Of a stretch of 64,000 bases of DNA, positions 23,611 to 37,700 are shown piece by piece. Source of the stretch: Smittia aterrima (taxonomy: Eukaryota > Arthropoda > Insecta > Diptera > Chironomidae); contig CP093830.1 of NCBI GenBank assembly GCA_033063855.1, positions 19,468,854-19,532,853 of the forward strand. The letters run 5' to 3'. The notes under the pieces were generated by a model, which saw only the letters and a program-made list of their open reading frames with translations, did no database searches and was not told the DNA's origin. The position numbers and the translations under genes are program-made. Every line of letters starts with the position of its first letter. The first letter of the stretch is position 1.

Positions 23611-26600
23611 TCAAAATCCGAAGGAAGAGAATTCAAACCAGTGTTCATGTATTTATATTTCATTGCTGCTGATGTTTTTCATGATGATCGCCTTTGCTCA
23701 AATACAAAATAAAATCCATTCAGAGACAAGTTATAGAAAAAGTTTTTTATTTGATCTGGACCAGTTTAAGATTAAAATAAATTTGAATGACGTCGAATGT
23801 GACGTCATGTTTACACGGAGCATGTTCTTTTCTTGTCAGAATCATTGTCAACTGTTTTTTTTTACTCAACGCGTGTATGCATCAACAGGCAAGCTCGTGC
23901 GCATTAGAAGGACGTTCAATCGTAACAGTAAACAAATTCTTGATGAAATATTTTGTTAGTTAAAATGTTGCAGCTTGGAGAATAACTTTTAGAACTTCAA
24001 TGGGGAAGCAGTTTAGTACCAACAATAGTTGAATAACTTCTGTTTGATCAACTGAATGTATCAGTACAATACATTCGCTTCAACTTTTTATTCGTTAGAA
24101 TTCAGTCATCGTTCTAACTGAAACGTGAAGAGTTTTACTTTTGAGACGAGCAGTGCGATTTCTGGTAAAATTAGAATTTTTAAATTATTTTTGATCAAAG
24201 AAAATTGCAAACGATTAATTGATTATTTTTTAAACAATCTGGAAAAATATAAAAGAAAAACTTTGATCCCAAAATTTCTACTTCGATAAAGCTTTACGCG
24301 GTAAAAGCTTAGACGAAAGAAAACGATGACTTTTTATTTTTTAGAGGCAGCACATGTCGTAAATTAATAAGCCAAACTTTCAAAGTCCAATTCTCTCAGT
24401 AATATTTCGCGTGATTCAAATTATTTGCATGAATCTTTCGTATTTGGATGTCAAAGAATAATTCTCGAATTCTGTTTAAATGTTTGTTTAAAAGTTTGTC
24501 TAGTTTAAATTTTCTCATCTCTACTGATTGAAAAAAAAAGAAACAAGAAATAAACTTAGTTCGAATTAGTTAAATTAAAATCAAATTTTATCGATTTACG
24601 AGAGATTTATTAAAATAAAAGTGAATCAAAGAAAATACACTTTGTAGCTTCTGTTAGGCAATAGATTTCTTCATAACTCTGCAAAAAGTCTTTCAACAAT
24701 TTAATCAAAAGAAAAAGTAATTGATTTAATTTTGACAGTTGAGGCATCTGCTGGCTGAACCCTAACAAGAAATGTTTAAATCATAAATTATTTTATGGAA
24801 AACCCGTTGGGAAACATTTAAAAAATGTAGTTGTTTGGACGAACCCTAAATTTAAGGGAAGACACTACGCTTCGGATAAATATTTTATCCGGATTCGGAT
24901 CAATTTTTCTTTTGCATCAGTTTCTTCCGCACGGAGATTTAGTCAGTGCGGTTTCGTGAAATAAGAATAAAAACGAAATATCTAAGTATTTATTTATTAA
25001 GTTTACACCTGTTTTCACCTCTCGATGTAAGACGAGTCCTGGCATCGAGTTCCGTTTGTTTACACTCGAGCAAGAAACAATTGCAAACTCAATCAGCAAA
25101 AGTGAGTCGAGAGATATATTTTTTGGAGGTCCTACTTGTCTTTTCACAATATCAGGTTTTTGTCGAAAATATGTGGTTAATTTGAATAGAAAGTGTGCGA
25201 AGAAAGAAAGTATATCATCGCAAGACACACGGACAAGGCGGAAGGAAAGATATATTAACTGAAGAAGGTGTTTGACACAATATTTTATTTCGCCTGACCC
25301 ATATCGCCCTCCCCCCACGAAAAATAAGAAGCGTTTCGCTGAAAATTCAATTTAGTGCCTGTAAGCGAAACTATGTGCAGTCAGCTATTTTTGAAAAAAA
25401 TATTTTTAGAGCTTGTGCTTTATGATAATTCAGAATGAAAGAAAGAAAGAAAAAAAAGTATAGGCGAGGAGCGATGTTCAAATATTGAAATAGCATATAT
25501 GATTGAGCCGAAGAAGATTCAAGAGCCCTCGTTCTATTTCGATGAATTAAGAATGTCATTGGCTGCTCTTCCATCGTACATCGGACGTGCGGCATCAAAG
25601 CGCTTTTGAGTCATGTAGGCGATCACGATGCGATTTGAAGAAGATTTTGAGGAGTGTTTTTTGTTTTGTTGTTGTCGTGTGTGTCATCGAATGTGCTTGA
25701 TAACTAACTGCTTCATTTCCATAGACGGTGTCGTGTTGAAAGTATGTAAAACTCTAATTCCAGTTAAGAAGGGGGAGAGGAGGAAAGTGTGTTGATGAGT
25801 GTGATTGAAATGGAATTCAGAACAGAGTCTCGCTCGATTTTTTATCATCGCCCGCGTATCTAAAGCTCGGTGTGATGTGTTCAAGGCTGCTTGAATTTTA
25901 ATTCTTCGTAGATCTTAAACAGGTATTTTTTGTTTTGCCCGCTTTCCTAACAAAAATTGATTAGCGATAAGAAGGTATCAAAGTCTCGAGTGATTCATAA
26001 TCAATTTGGTGATAAATATTCTTAAAGTGTATCACTAACTGATTACGAAACTCCGCGCGTAAATCGTAAATTACCACTCGGCAAAGAAAAGCTTAAAAGT
26101 CTCGTGATGCGAAAACTATTTCTATATCGATCAATTAACGTAATTACATTCGAAAAGTTCTACGACCAGAGAATCTCGTTAAACTCGCGTGCGCATTCAT
26201 TTCCCGGAGCACATAAGCTTCGCTTTAATGTAACTAAAAGCTCAATTAAGCGCGTTGCAGTGTGGAATTTCATTATCGCATATGAGTTTTTTTTTGGTGA
26301 AATTTATTTTGGTTATTATTTATGAACATGATATAACGGACACACTGTTAACATATTCGTACGTATCGATACGAAGCTCTTATACGTGAGAAGCTTTTAC
26401 GAGCAAGCCTCAACTACAGGCAAAGCGAATGTGTAAAAATTCATTGAACATCAGTTAATACGAAACAAAAATCTGTAAACTTAATAATGAATAAATTTTA
26501 ATTCCGGTTGATCATTTCGACGCGATGTTTCATTAACTAAGGACGTGTTTTGTAGCCGCTCTCGCATTTCATTGTTCCGTAGAAAAAAAAAAGTTGTCGA

Positions 26601-27156
26601 TAAAATAATAAAACAGAAGACGAGAGCTCACACAAGTTCTAGAAGAAGACTTAAGTGAGTTAATTTTCGCGTGAAAAAATGATTTTTTTTTGTTTTCCCG
26701 CGAAATACTTTGACGACCACAACGTTGACAGTTTCTCACATATTTTTTTGGCTCATTCACATAAAAGCTTTATCAAGTGAAATCTTAAGCAAAGTGAAAT
26801 CGGCAAAGACCATTACATAAAGGAAAGAAGCGAAAAAAATTCGAAAAAATAAAAGAAAGAAGTCGTCGACGCTAATTTAGGAGGATGCGCAAATATTTAT
26901 TGATATGTCATTCAATTACAAGGCAATGAAGAAATGCATTCCGATCGAAGTGCATGGCTAAGCGTTTTCCGTTTTGCAACGTTCGTCGCGAAACCTTTTT
27001 AAAATTCTAAATAGAAAAAAAAAACAACACAAATGAAGTAACTGTTCGACCCGAATGCGAAACTAATCCAAACGAATTCTTTCAGAATTTATTTTAGTTA
27101 ACAGTCATCGAACAATCCTATCAAAGAAAAGCAACTAGAAAGAATCAAAAGAAACC
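23611..27156. other. Region between elongase A and elongase B
   Basis: About 3.5 kb without a supportable gene. It holds the 3' UTR of elongase A (poly(A) signal at about 23708), a CRE palindrome TGACGTCA at 23800-23807, a short GAAA microsatellite near 25437-25452, and presumably the promoter and 5' noncoding exon of elongase B. Possible UTR acceptors before its ATG end at 27085, 27097 and 27104. The 133-residue minus-strand frame at 24917-25318 has no recognisable feature and is not called. Confidence 0.45.
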
Positions 27157-28750
27157 ATGGCGCATTTACTGCAAGATGTGTACGATTGGTACAGAGATTT
27201 AATGGATAATCGTTCAGGTTGGTGATAATGACATTCGAATGACGGAGGAAGACGCTAATTGCTGATGATTCTTCTTTCTCTTTAGACCCTCGAGTTAAAG
27301 ACTGGCCTATGATGCAATCACCGCTGCCTACTTTAGCACTTTGTATATTTTATGCATACTTCTGTAGATCTTTAGCGCCCCGATGGATGGAGAATCGCAA
27401 GCCTTTCGGCCTCCGGCGTACGTTAATTTGTTACAATCTGTTTCAAACAGTATTCAGCGCTTGGATATTCTATGAAGTGAGTTAATTAAATTATTCACGA
27501 AATCAATCAAACTGACAGTTTCCTTGTTTGCCTTTTCTAGTACCTCCAAAGTGGTTGGTTGCGAGATTACAGCTACAGGTGCCAACCTGTGGATTATACT
27601 CCGAAAGGACAAAGAATGGCAGAAACTTGTTGGTGGTATTACATCTCAAAGTTCACAGAATTCTTTGATACTCTGTTCTTTTTGCTGAGAAAGAAGAACC
27701 AACACGTATCGACGCTTCACGTGATACATCATGGAGTGATGCCATTTAGTGGTAAGTGACCCGATAAACGACACGAGATCATTAATTGTTGACCCCAATC
27801 ATCATTTTAATTTTAGTGTGGATGGGAATGAAATTTGCCCCCGGCGGCCACAGCACATTCTTCGCAATGCTAAACGCTTTCGTGCATATTGTCATGTATT
27901 TCTACTACATGATCGCCGCTATGGGACCGGAATATCAGAAATATATTTGGTGGAAGAAATATCTTACCGCTTTTCAAATGGTTAGTAGTACAAGGTCTTC
28001 TCCAAAAACAAAATCTTGAAATCAAACTTTGTTTCATTATCATTCAGGTTCAGTTCGTTGCCATCTTCACTCATCAATTCCAACTACTCTGGACCGATTG
28101 TAAATATCCAAAAGGCTTCATGGTGTGGATTGGTCTTCACGGCGTCATGTTCTTGTTCCTCTTCTCCGACTTTTACAAGCAGAGCTACATTGACAAGCAA
28201 AAAAGACTGAAAGACGCCAAGAAAAGTTCAGCAAATGGAAAAGTTCATTTCAATGACGACAGCAACAGTTCGCAAGTGGTAGGTCGAGAACTCCAGACGA
28301 AGAATTTGTTTGCGTTAGTTGACATTATGAATGATCTTGCGAAAATAACTTTCAAAGCGAGATGAAGTAATTAATGTTTGTTTAATGTTTACATGAAGTT
28401 GATCAATGCTTTTGTACGAGGCCGTGACGCAAGAAAAGTTGCCACTTGCCGGGTTCTAAGAAAAATGTTTGCTTTCAATCGCTAATCTTCGCAAAAATCT
28501 TCAAGTGTCTGCTATTGCGTCATGAAGGTCAAACAATTGATTCGAGCGAAGACTCTTCGACTCTGTTTGTCTTTTAAATTTATTCCTAATCGTCACTTTT
28601 CCTCCTCCACGTTTTCAGTCTGAGGATCAAAGTTTACACAAAAATGGAATTCACCTCAACGGATCTTATTTGAATGGTCACATAGAGAAGAACGACTCAC
28701 GGATGGCGAATGGAGTCACGTCAAATGGAAGTTTACGATCAAGGAAGTGA
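27157..28750 (+). CDS. Elongase B: very-long-chain fatty acid elongase (ELOVL family), long C-terminal form
   Basis: Exons 27157-27217, 27286-27476, 27541-27751, 27817-27980, 28048-28278 and 28619-28750 join in phase to 329 residues. The start is in a good context (AAACCATGG). Signatures: KFTEFFDT, HVIHH, HIVMYFYYM, TAFQMVQF, and RCQPVDY at the start of the lumenal/catalytic part. Family role: malonyl-CoA-dependent chain elongation in the ER. The last exon adds a Ser/Asn/Gly-rich tail ending in basic residues (RSRK). If the intron after 28278 is retained, a different tail is made, ending in FKAR with a stop at 28363-28365. Compared with elongase A it lacks the intron after the first membrane segment and gains one at QM|VQ. 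Second of the three-gene cluster. Confidence 0.92.
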
Positions 28751-31700
28751 CGAACAAGTAAACGAATCTGATTTATGTATTAACTGAATGAAACAATACA
28801 ACCAATTGTGGATCGAAGGGACACAAGGCGCCTCCTCAATCATTTAGAGCAAGGAAACTCCGACAAAGTTAAATAGAAAATTATTTGGTTAAACATTTCT
28901 TTGTTTAACAAGAATTGCAAACGCCTCTATATTTTTAACTGGTATTTAAAACAGAAATCTGTAGCTAACTGGGAAATATTGTTTTGGATTTGATAAAGAA
29001 AAAGAAAATGTTTTTGAACCATAAAAAAAATGAAGTCGAGTCTCTTATTTCTTTCAATTCGCAACTTTTTTTTTGTTATTGGAATTCCAGTGCCACCACC
29101 AACAACATTCTAAAGCTTGGCTTCATTAAGAGTGAAGCAGATATTCGCGTTCTGATTATATGGAGGGAGTGGCTCAAATCTCTGACGTCAGGCTCAAGAA
29201 ACGTCTCGTCACAGAAAAAGGAGCGAATGACTTAAATGGATCGGTGGTCGGCGAAGATTACTCAATCAAGTCACATTGAGACGAAACTAAACATCGGTAA
29301 GCTTGTGCAACGCTGCTTAGTCTCAAAAACTCATCTTTTGGTCAGAGCCATCGAAGGAATATTTTTTCGATCCTCCGAGAAATGGAGAACCTTGTGATTC
29401 GATTTACGTCTTACACAACAAGTCTGTGCCAATCAATCAATCCTAATCTTGTCATAACAGTTCTCGATCGAAGGTAATCCCCCTTACCTAAAGAACTATA
29501 ACACAAAAAGAATAGTTGTCCCGCTGACGTCATCGACCAGAAAATAACCGTCAATTAGAGCTCAATTAAGTCATTCTCAGTTCAGAGTTCTGGCGTCGAC
29601 AACTTCCCCAAGCCAATCAGAATTGATTGAAACACGATCGCAATGTACTTTTGTCTTAATTTTATTTTTAATTTGTTAGGGGGACTTGGAATGCTGTCGT
29701 GTGCACAAAGCCGGATAATTAATTCCCGAAATACTTATAATCATGTGGTCGTTTAAAATCACTGCGCAGGTTACTTGAGAACACAAATGACTTTGTTTCT
29801 GCTGGTAAACAATCTTACGTGAGTAATTATCTTGGTTTTTCACAAGCGGCGTCATTGCATCGTCAAACAATATCGTAATCAGCGATGAAGCTTCGTCATT
29901 TTCAGAGAAAAGCTTTTCGCAAGATGTGCGAGAAAAATTGATTAAGTTTGAAGAAGAAGAAGAAAATATTTTTTTAGTTAAACTTCAAATTGAAGTCTTC
30001 AATATTTGTTATCCGCATTAATCCACTTACAATTTAAAAACTTCAAGTTTCGCTAATCTAATGTGAACTTCAATTTCAAGACTGCTCTCATTGCCGCATT
30101 TCCTGTAATGCTTGAAATATTTAACTCGTTTCCTCGTTTTCAATGTTTTTAACTGGAAAATATTTTGTTTCTCTAAAAGATTATTCCGATTTCGATTCTA
30201 AGCTGAACTTAAGCTTCTTCCGAAGGTATCTCGTTGGTGGAAAGCTCAGGATAATCTTCTTAACAAAACACATAGATTTGGTCATTTTTCCCAAATAGTT
30301 AATTGAGTTATTACCATCCAATCGAAGATTCTTATAAATATTATCAACAAATGGACAATTGGAAAGTTTGTAGCCTTAAAAACTTATTTCATTGCTAAAG
30401 AATCACGATGATAAAGCAAAACGGCGAACTCGACGTGAGAATAATTTGTTCTCTTCTTGTTCGAAAAGAGCTTTGACGTCAATTGAAGTTCAGAATAAAA
30501 AAAAAACTCGAAGAGAACACGAAACCCGAAATAAACGACGATTAAGAACTCTTTGGAGCGTCTAGCAAGCATGGAATTCGCACTTAATCCCTCGACTATA
30601 ATGAGGCGTTTTAAATTGGAAATGATCTGTTGGATGATTAGCGAACGTTCGTTTGACTGAGCTGCAAGCGCATGATGATGTGCTAACTGATATAATATTG
30701 CGCAGGTCTTAGCGACTATCGAAAAAAATATCAATTATGAGGAAGGAAAATATATTTTTGCACTTTGCTTTGAATTCTCAAGAACATGACATCGAATAAT
30801 TGGTGGAATAACTGACATTGTTCGTCAATCATATTCCCATGAACTCAAAGGTTCCCTGTACTTGTACTTACTTCGTAACAATAACAAACTTCGTTTATCT
30901 TCAAGAACATGCGAAAAATAAGTTTCTTGAGTCTATAGACGACGCAATTGATCAGAACTAATTAAAATTGTAAAGTGAAAAAACTTTTTATTCCGAAGAT
31001 GAATCGACAGCTTGAACGTAAAGGTCGTCTCTTGTTATCCACTCGATCCAAGATCTACCAAAACAATCTAGGAAGTAAGACAAGTAAATCGGAGAATATT
31101 CTTGTCTGAAGGTCAAACAGTTTTAATTATTTATTAATCTTTTATAAGATTTTGTTTCCCGCGAGGAAAAGACGCAATGAAGCTCGTTACAATAATAACT
31201 TGTTCTAATGGGGAATAGTAAATTATCAGGCGATTTAACAAATCGAGAGACGATCAGCCAACTCAGTTTTTTTTTTCATTCATTTGTGAAATTGATATTT
31301 TTAAAGGAACGATCAGGGTTGTCATCTTTATAAAGCAACAAAGTTGCACAAAACGATAAAAGGACAAACATTTACCGGCGGATAATAAATTGAAATGGTT
31401 GCTCACTTTGACATTTTTCTGTTCTCTCTCTTCGTTTCGCGGGGGAGATTGGAGGGAAAATTGTGAATTAAAAGTTCAGCGACTTGAATCGCTTTTACAT
31501 CTAATTTAGATTTTATTTGCTTTCAAGCACAAGTCTCTGTTTATATCTCAGTTTATCCTTTGGTTCATCGTCTATTTGATTTGTTGTCGGTGACTTAATC
31601 TTTATCGGAAGTGCGGCAACGAGTCTTCCTCAACAGCTTATTTGATTTGATTCATCAACAAAGCGGTAAGTTCATCAAGTCATTGACGTATTTGCGGTTC

Positions 31701-34700
31701 AAGAAACATACTTGAAATGTAAAGAAAACATCAGTTTTCGTCATCCGCGCTCTTCTATCTTCTAGGTTGCTCAGATCAAATTTTTGGTGCAGAAGAGATA
31801 TTCACTTTTAAGATAACGAAAATGTTATAACCATTTATAACTAATATAACTATATCAAGTTAGAATTCGTTTTTCCAAAGCTTCCACGGATAAACAATAG
31901 ATTGGGAAATTTTCTTGACAGCTCGTGGGAAAATTCACTCAGAAATAAATTATTTTAAATTATTGAAATCGCTCATCATTCTAGAAAAGCAACCTTTTCC
32001 ATATTTTCACCAAAATACTTAAATTAATGAAAGATATCAAAAAGCATTTTAGTTATTCTTTCGTGTAAGCTCCGTCATAATCATTTGAGCAACGAACCCC
32101 TCACATTACAAGAGAGCGAGAGAGGATAGTTGGGCAACAATTTTTCGTCGAGCGATAAAACCAAGTTTTAAGTTCCAGTAAAAATTCACTTCGCCAAGAG
32201 CTTGCGAACCATTCAGTGACCAACAGGTTTTAATCACGAAAGTGCTTGCTTGTCTTCTCAGTGATCAAAAGATTCAGTTTTCTGTTGAGTAAATCTTTTC
32301 TGTCACAAGTTCCACATAAAAATAATTAGAAGAAATCAGAAAGATTTTTTTCGAGGAAAAACTATTAAAGTTATATAAGAAGAAAAAAATAAGTTTGTAA
32401 TTACTTTGAGTTACCTCAGCGACAAGTAACCGGTGCGTGGAAGTTCATAATTTGGTGAGTTACAAATTGTTTTAATCCTCGGTCAGTGTTTTATAATCGC
32501 GAAGAGAACGGGCAGAGTTAAATGATAACAAACAAAACAAAAAGTAAAGAAAGAGGAAAAAGTTTGATAGTGCAAAGCTCAGAGACGATGACGAGTGAAC
32601 AGTTTTTGATATCGATTTTGGCATTATCCTTGAAATCGCTCTTCGAAGAGTCTTCTTCTTCCTCATGTTCATTTAGATACTCTCAGCACATGATAACCAA
32701 GTCGGTTGCGTAACTCCACTCTTTTCAAGAGGGAAAGGCGAAAACGAAACCGAAAAAAGAAGATTAAGACTATGAAGTTATCTTTAAATAAGAAAGTTTT
32801 TCGGTTGCGGGCTTTTGTTGAATGACTCAAGTCACATAAAAATATTTTGAATAAGCAGCGCGATCGATTAAAGAAATCGGAAAACGCACGAGTCTCACAC
32901 GCGATTAGCTTAACGTCTTTGAAAATCATGTGTTTGGCCATTTCTTCCGTAGTAGAGAGTTTCTTAATTTCTTTAACGTGAGACATTACACTTCAGGTCC
33001 ATGAATTTCAATTGAGGAATGAGAAACAGGGTCAATTATTTATCTCAGCCCTGAGCGAAACAGCCAATTTACAATTCGTTCATTTGTCGGAGCGGAGCGT
33101 CTTGAAAACAAAAACCTGCCGAGGTGCAATATTGAAAAGTAAAGTGTGAAGAGGCAAACGATCCTCAACTTCATCGGCGTCCCTACCACTTAATTACACC
33201 GTCGCGTTAATTAAAATCGCACGCTTAATAGTCGTTTCAGTCAACAGAGACTCTTTCTGTGTAAATTCTCTCAAGATTTCCTTGTTTTCGGACAGCTTAT
33301 GCTGACAAATCGAAATAGTAGAAAGACGACGCGATGAGGAAACGAAATGACAAGTTATTATGCCAACATTCAAACACGAATTGCTTCGAGTTATGAAAAA
33401 AAGGAAAACATCGCAAGGTTAACTCGGAAATTGCTCACGATTTGACATTAACAACAAGAAAAGCTTTTTAATAACAATTCATCACTTGCAATTGCGACGA
33501 TTGACTTCGTCTTCGAAAGAATCATAATTTATTCGACCAAAAGAAAAACGAGTTTCAATAATTCAACCTCCGATTCTTGTTTCTCGCAGCTCGCGGGTGA
33601 CAACTTTGCGTCTCGCTCTGCGAAGATCAAGGTAACTTTGGAACTTCGATCGTGTTTTAAAAAACGTCTTTCAACTTCTTAGGAAAATGTTAGATGAGCC
33701 TTCTTTAATTGAGAGCTTTTACGTATAAAGTTGACACTCGATCACCTCAATTGTTTTCTCAGACTTCAAAACTTGTGTTGACAATCTTGAGCAAACTAAT
33801 TGCCGATGTACGCGAGCTACCTCGCCAATAAATATTTTTGTGCGCAGAAAGAGTGTGAATGGCCGTTCAACGTTCGAAAGGTCGTTTCAATAATAATTCA
33901 ATTCCTACAAGCTCATTATTCTAAAGAAACTTCAATCATAGAACAAAAAGATCGAAACACAAAAAAAAAACCTCCTTTAATGATCGTCATCGACAAGATT
34001 CATGAAGTGGTTCATTTGAAGAAGAATAATTGAAGAAAAAAAGCTTTTTTGCGATGTTCCTTTTCGTGTTCTTGACTTTTGTTAATGTCCTATGACGTTG
34101 GTTCGTTCAACAAGTTCAATTGTGTGAACACAATTGAAGGCGATAAACGACTGAAATGTCCCGCAAGCAAAGAAAAAGCCAAAAATAATATTTTTATTCA
34201 GATAGGAAGCGTAAAAGAGGCTTTGTGAACCTGACCATTAATCTTGAGAGAAAAAAAGTAACAAAAAGCTTAAACACAATCCCGACATCCAAACTCATTC
34301 ACGATGTTCAAGCACTTTGACCATAGAAGAAGAAATATCAAAAATCTTGAATAAGCAATCAATTAACACGTTTAACACGAGTAAAAAAGTCTCTGTCATG
34401 GCTGAACAGCATTCATTGAAAAGTAGGAGTAAAGTTTGATTTATCAAGTGCGAGTTAATCTTCGGAAGTTCATAAGGAAACTATTAGAGAGTTGAAAGCT
34501 TCAAATTTCAACAGCGACCCACGAAAACCTGTGCATTGCCTCCCGGGTCTCTGAAACCAAGCAGAGAGCTTCAGAACCGGTTGACGAAAAAATTACCCAT
34601 TCATTCACATTCCGCACGAACTACAACGCGTAATGCTTTATCAGACCAAACGAGTTTTTTGCATACTCGAATATATTTCTAATCTAAACACATGGCAGAA

Positions 34701-37700
34701 AGCATAAACTTGGAAATCTCGTCTTTTCGGAGATTGCAGAGCAGACCTTCTTCTTCTTCTTATTGAAAACGTGACTGGCTGAAAGCTCTTTGTGACGTTT
34801 GATGGCAAAGAACATTCGCACGAACAGAAGGCAGAAGGTTCGTCTCGTTTTAACACTAAACGTCGGTGACTTAAGAAGGGAACTGTAATCAAATAGAGTT
34901 TTGTTTTAAGTATGAATTTACGCTTTAGCGTTTGCAGCTTAAAAACCGAATAACAAACATAAAGATAATTAAAATGTTTGATTGTCAAACAAGCCGATGC
35001 TTTATGTAAGTCTTGAGCTTTCATTGAAGTTCGATGACAAGTTTGCGAAAGCACACACATTGCTCTTTCTGTTCGGTTGACCATGACAGAAAAGAAATTT
35101 TTAGACTTTGAGTCGTTGCCTTAAAAAGAGTTTAAAAGTTGAAGATGGCATGCACTTTGATAATGAAACGTATTTGGCATTAAAACTCGAAAAAATGCGC
35201 CTGAAAAAAACTCGTCGTCGATTTATTATTATTCGAGGTGAAAACGCAAAGCGAAGTTAAATTATTGATTCACTTGCTTGACGAAACAAAAGCAAGAGCT
35301 GCATATTTCGATGTATTGACGCTTACACTGCATTCTGACGTTGGAGCAGGTTGGAACTCAAAATGAATTTTAATTAAATCCGCAAGTTCCCTTGAGCCGC
35401 CCGTCGCTTTACTGACATAGATAAAGAAAACTGATCAGCCGCAATTGCGTGTAATTGATCGACAATATCAAGAGCTTTCGTTTGTTAATCGATACTTTGC
35501 TTCAATGCAAAAAGACTTTAAGAGATTGTAGCGCCGAGTTATCACATTTGCAGCTTCTGTTGTCAGTTGACGAATGTCTTTACCAGATGTTCCAAATAAA
35601 CAAACGTTAATCAAACTTCTGATCTCAAAAATCTGAAAATGGAAACTTTTCGCAATTCGCTACAAATTAAGAAAAATTGTCACTTCAAGTTTCTTGATAA
35701 GTCTAGTTAAAGGAACTGACTTTGAGATGTGCTTCGCGTGAATGATGAAATCGCAACAGAATGTTTGTTAAAAGCAAACAATGTCGTTGCCGAAAGTTGC
35801 GCGATCAGCTTCTGCCGAATCAAAGCGAAGGCGATCGTTGTGCTTGTTGACTTTCTTGCCCCAGTGTAAACAGTAATGATTAGAAGGCCACTGCTGCTGA
35901 CGGAAACGACGAGCAACACATGATATTAACATTGAAATTGTTAATTACACGCCAAGTATCTAAAGTTGTTGCAAGTGTTGAGCAATAAAAATTCAGCACA
36001 GTTTTTCTCAGACGATTGAAATTTCCGTAATGTGCAGTTTGTATTCGAGGAATGTCTCGAATTTGCGACAATTTAAACTTCTTCGAAAAAGATAAAACCA
36101 GAATTGATTCGTAGCAAACCTGAAATTCGTTGCAATCAAGGGACAATGTTGTTCAGTGGGTTCCGTTCTTCATTAATTCGGAAGCTGCCCGTGTTGTCTA
36201 AACTCCCCGGACCGAGAAAAGTGATTGCAAAATGAGTGTGCGAGGAGAATCAAGCTTGACGGCGGCGTGGCCGACTTGACAAGTATCGAGAGAAAATCGA
36301 TCATTGCTCGTTCACAAATTATTTTTTCGGGTCGTTATATAATTCCCTCATTGCTTGTGTCTGTAATCATGCGAAAATGAAGCGTAAATATCGATAAAAA
36401 GAATTGCTTATCGGTATTGACTTGATCAGCAATACACAAACAACGAGCTCCCCCGAAAAAAATAATAAAAATAAAAGTCAATGAAGATTCACGATCACAC
36501 TCTTAAAGAGGATATGAAGAAAATGGTATTGTTGAGTTTACACTTTGCCTGGAAATTTTGACGCACATTAAAGCCCGAATTGCTTTCGATTGAACCGACC
36601 ACGATCTTACGGATAGTCGTTGTAAGCCAACGAGTCGAAAGCGCGTGCGTATTTTGCTCTCTGAGCACTCTGTGCCTTTTTTTTTTGATGACGTAATCAA
36701 TAAGCTCACCACTGAATCAACATATGATATTTAACAAAACGCGAAAATTACTTTTTAGTCTGGTGTTGGATTTTGTGTCGTGAAGTTGAAAATATTTTCT
36801 TCTCTCGTTGTCGAGTTGTCGAGTCTCAATCGCTTGTTAAATTAAGTAACTGGTTTTAATCTACAATCAAAGCGGTGCAATAATAATTATTCAATCAAAG
36901 TAATTATTTAATTCTTATTATAAATGAATATTGATGTGACATGAACTTGACAAAGATTCATATTGTTGAGGAAATGGAATAAAATAAAATAATCTCCTTG
37001 CGGACATTGAATGAAAACTGAAAACGAAGACGATGAAGAAGAGGAAAGAAATGAATGACAAGAGATCGGCTTGATCATTTCTTTTTGTGCGTACGAGTGA
37101 TAAAATGTTTGTGAGAAAGTTTTGGGCTTTTTGTCGCCTTTATTGGAAGAAAATCGTTATTGGTATTCCGACTCTTTAAAGTTTATTGTCGTCGTCTCGT
37201 TGGAGTCTTGCACGAAAAAAAAAATTAAACTGAAAGAAAAAAAAATAAAAGTTGAAGCGCTTTAGGCTAACGCGAAATGAAATTTAAGTCAAATTAACAA
37301 AAAATAAATAAATCAAATGGTGTTGAGACACGAAACGCAAGTGCTTGCAATTATCGGTCGATTGTCGTCGTAGATCGAGAGTGTGACGATGTCGAATCAA
37401 GAAAGACGAAAGAATTTGGCAGCATGAACTTTCCTTTTGCTTTGATAAGTACTTATTGACCACCGAAAGAAAAGTGAGAAGAGTGCCAGTTCATTATGAA
37501 TTGTTGATTGCCCCTGACGACTCTTTACATAAGCCGTCTTTTCTCTTCGGTCTCTCCGTCTGTCTCACTCTCCTCAGATGAAGCAGCCAAAAGCTGAAAA
37601 CAAAAATTCATGTCCGATTTGGTATATGACAAAGCCCGCGAAGGCAGCAGTGGCCGTAAATATGAGTTGCCAAATTTTTCCTCTTTCCTTTGCTTTCGTT

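Noticed and set aside
24917..25318. 133-residue minus-strand open frame
   Set aside because: No recognisable motif, and overlapping plus-strand frames of similar quality; looks like chance.
25437..25452. GAAA microsatellite as a functional element
   Set aside because: Short simple repeat typical of AT-rich intergenic DNA; nothing ties it to a gene.
34641..35084. 147-residue minus-strand open frame
   Set aside because: No domain, no splice-linked neighbour, irregular composition; chance length for a 10 kb gene-free block.
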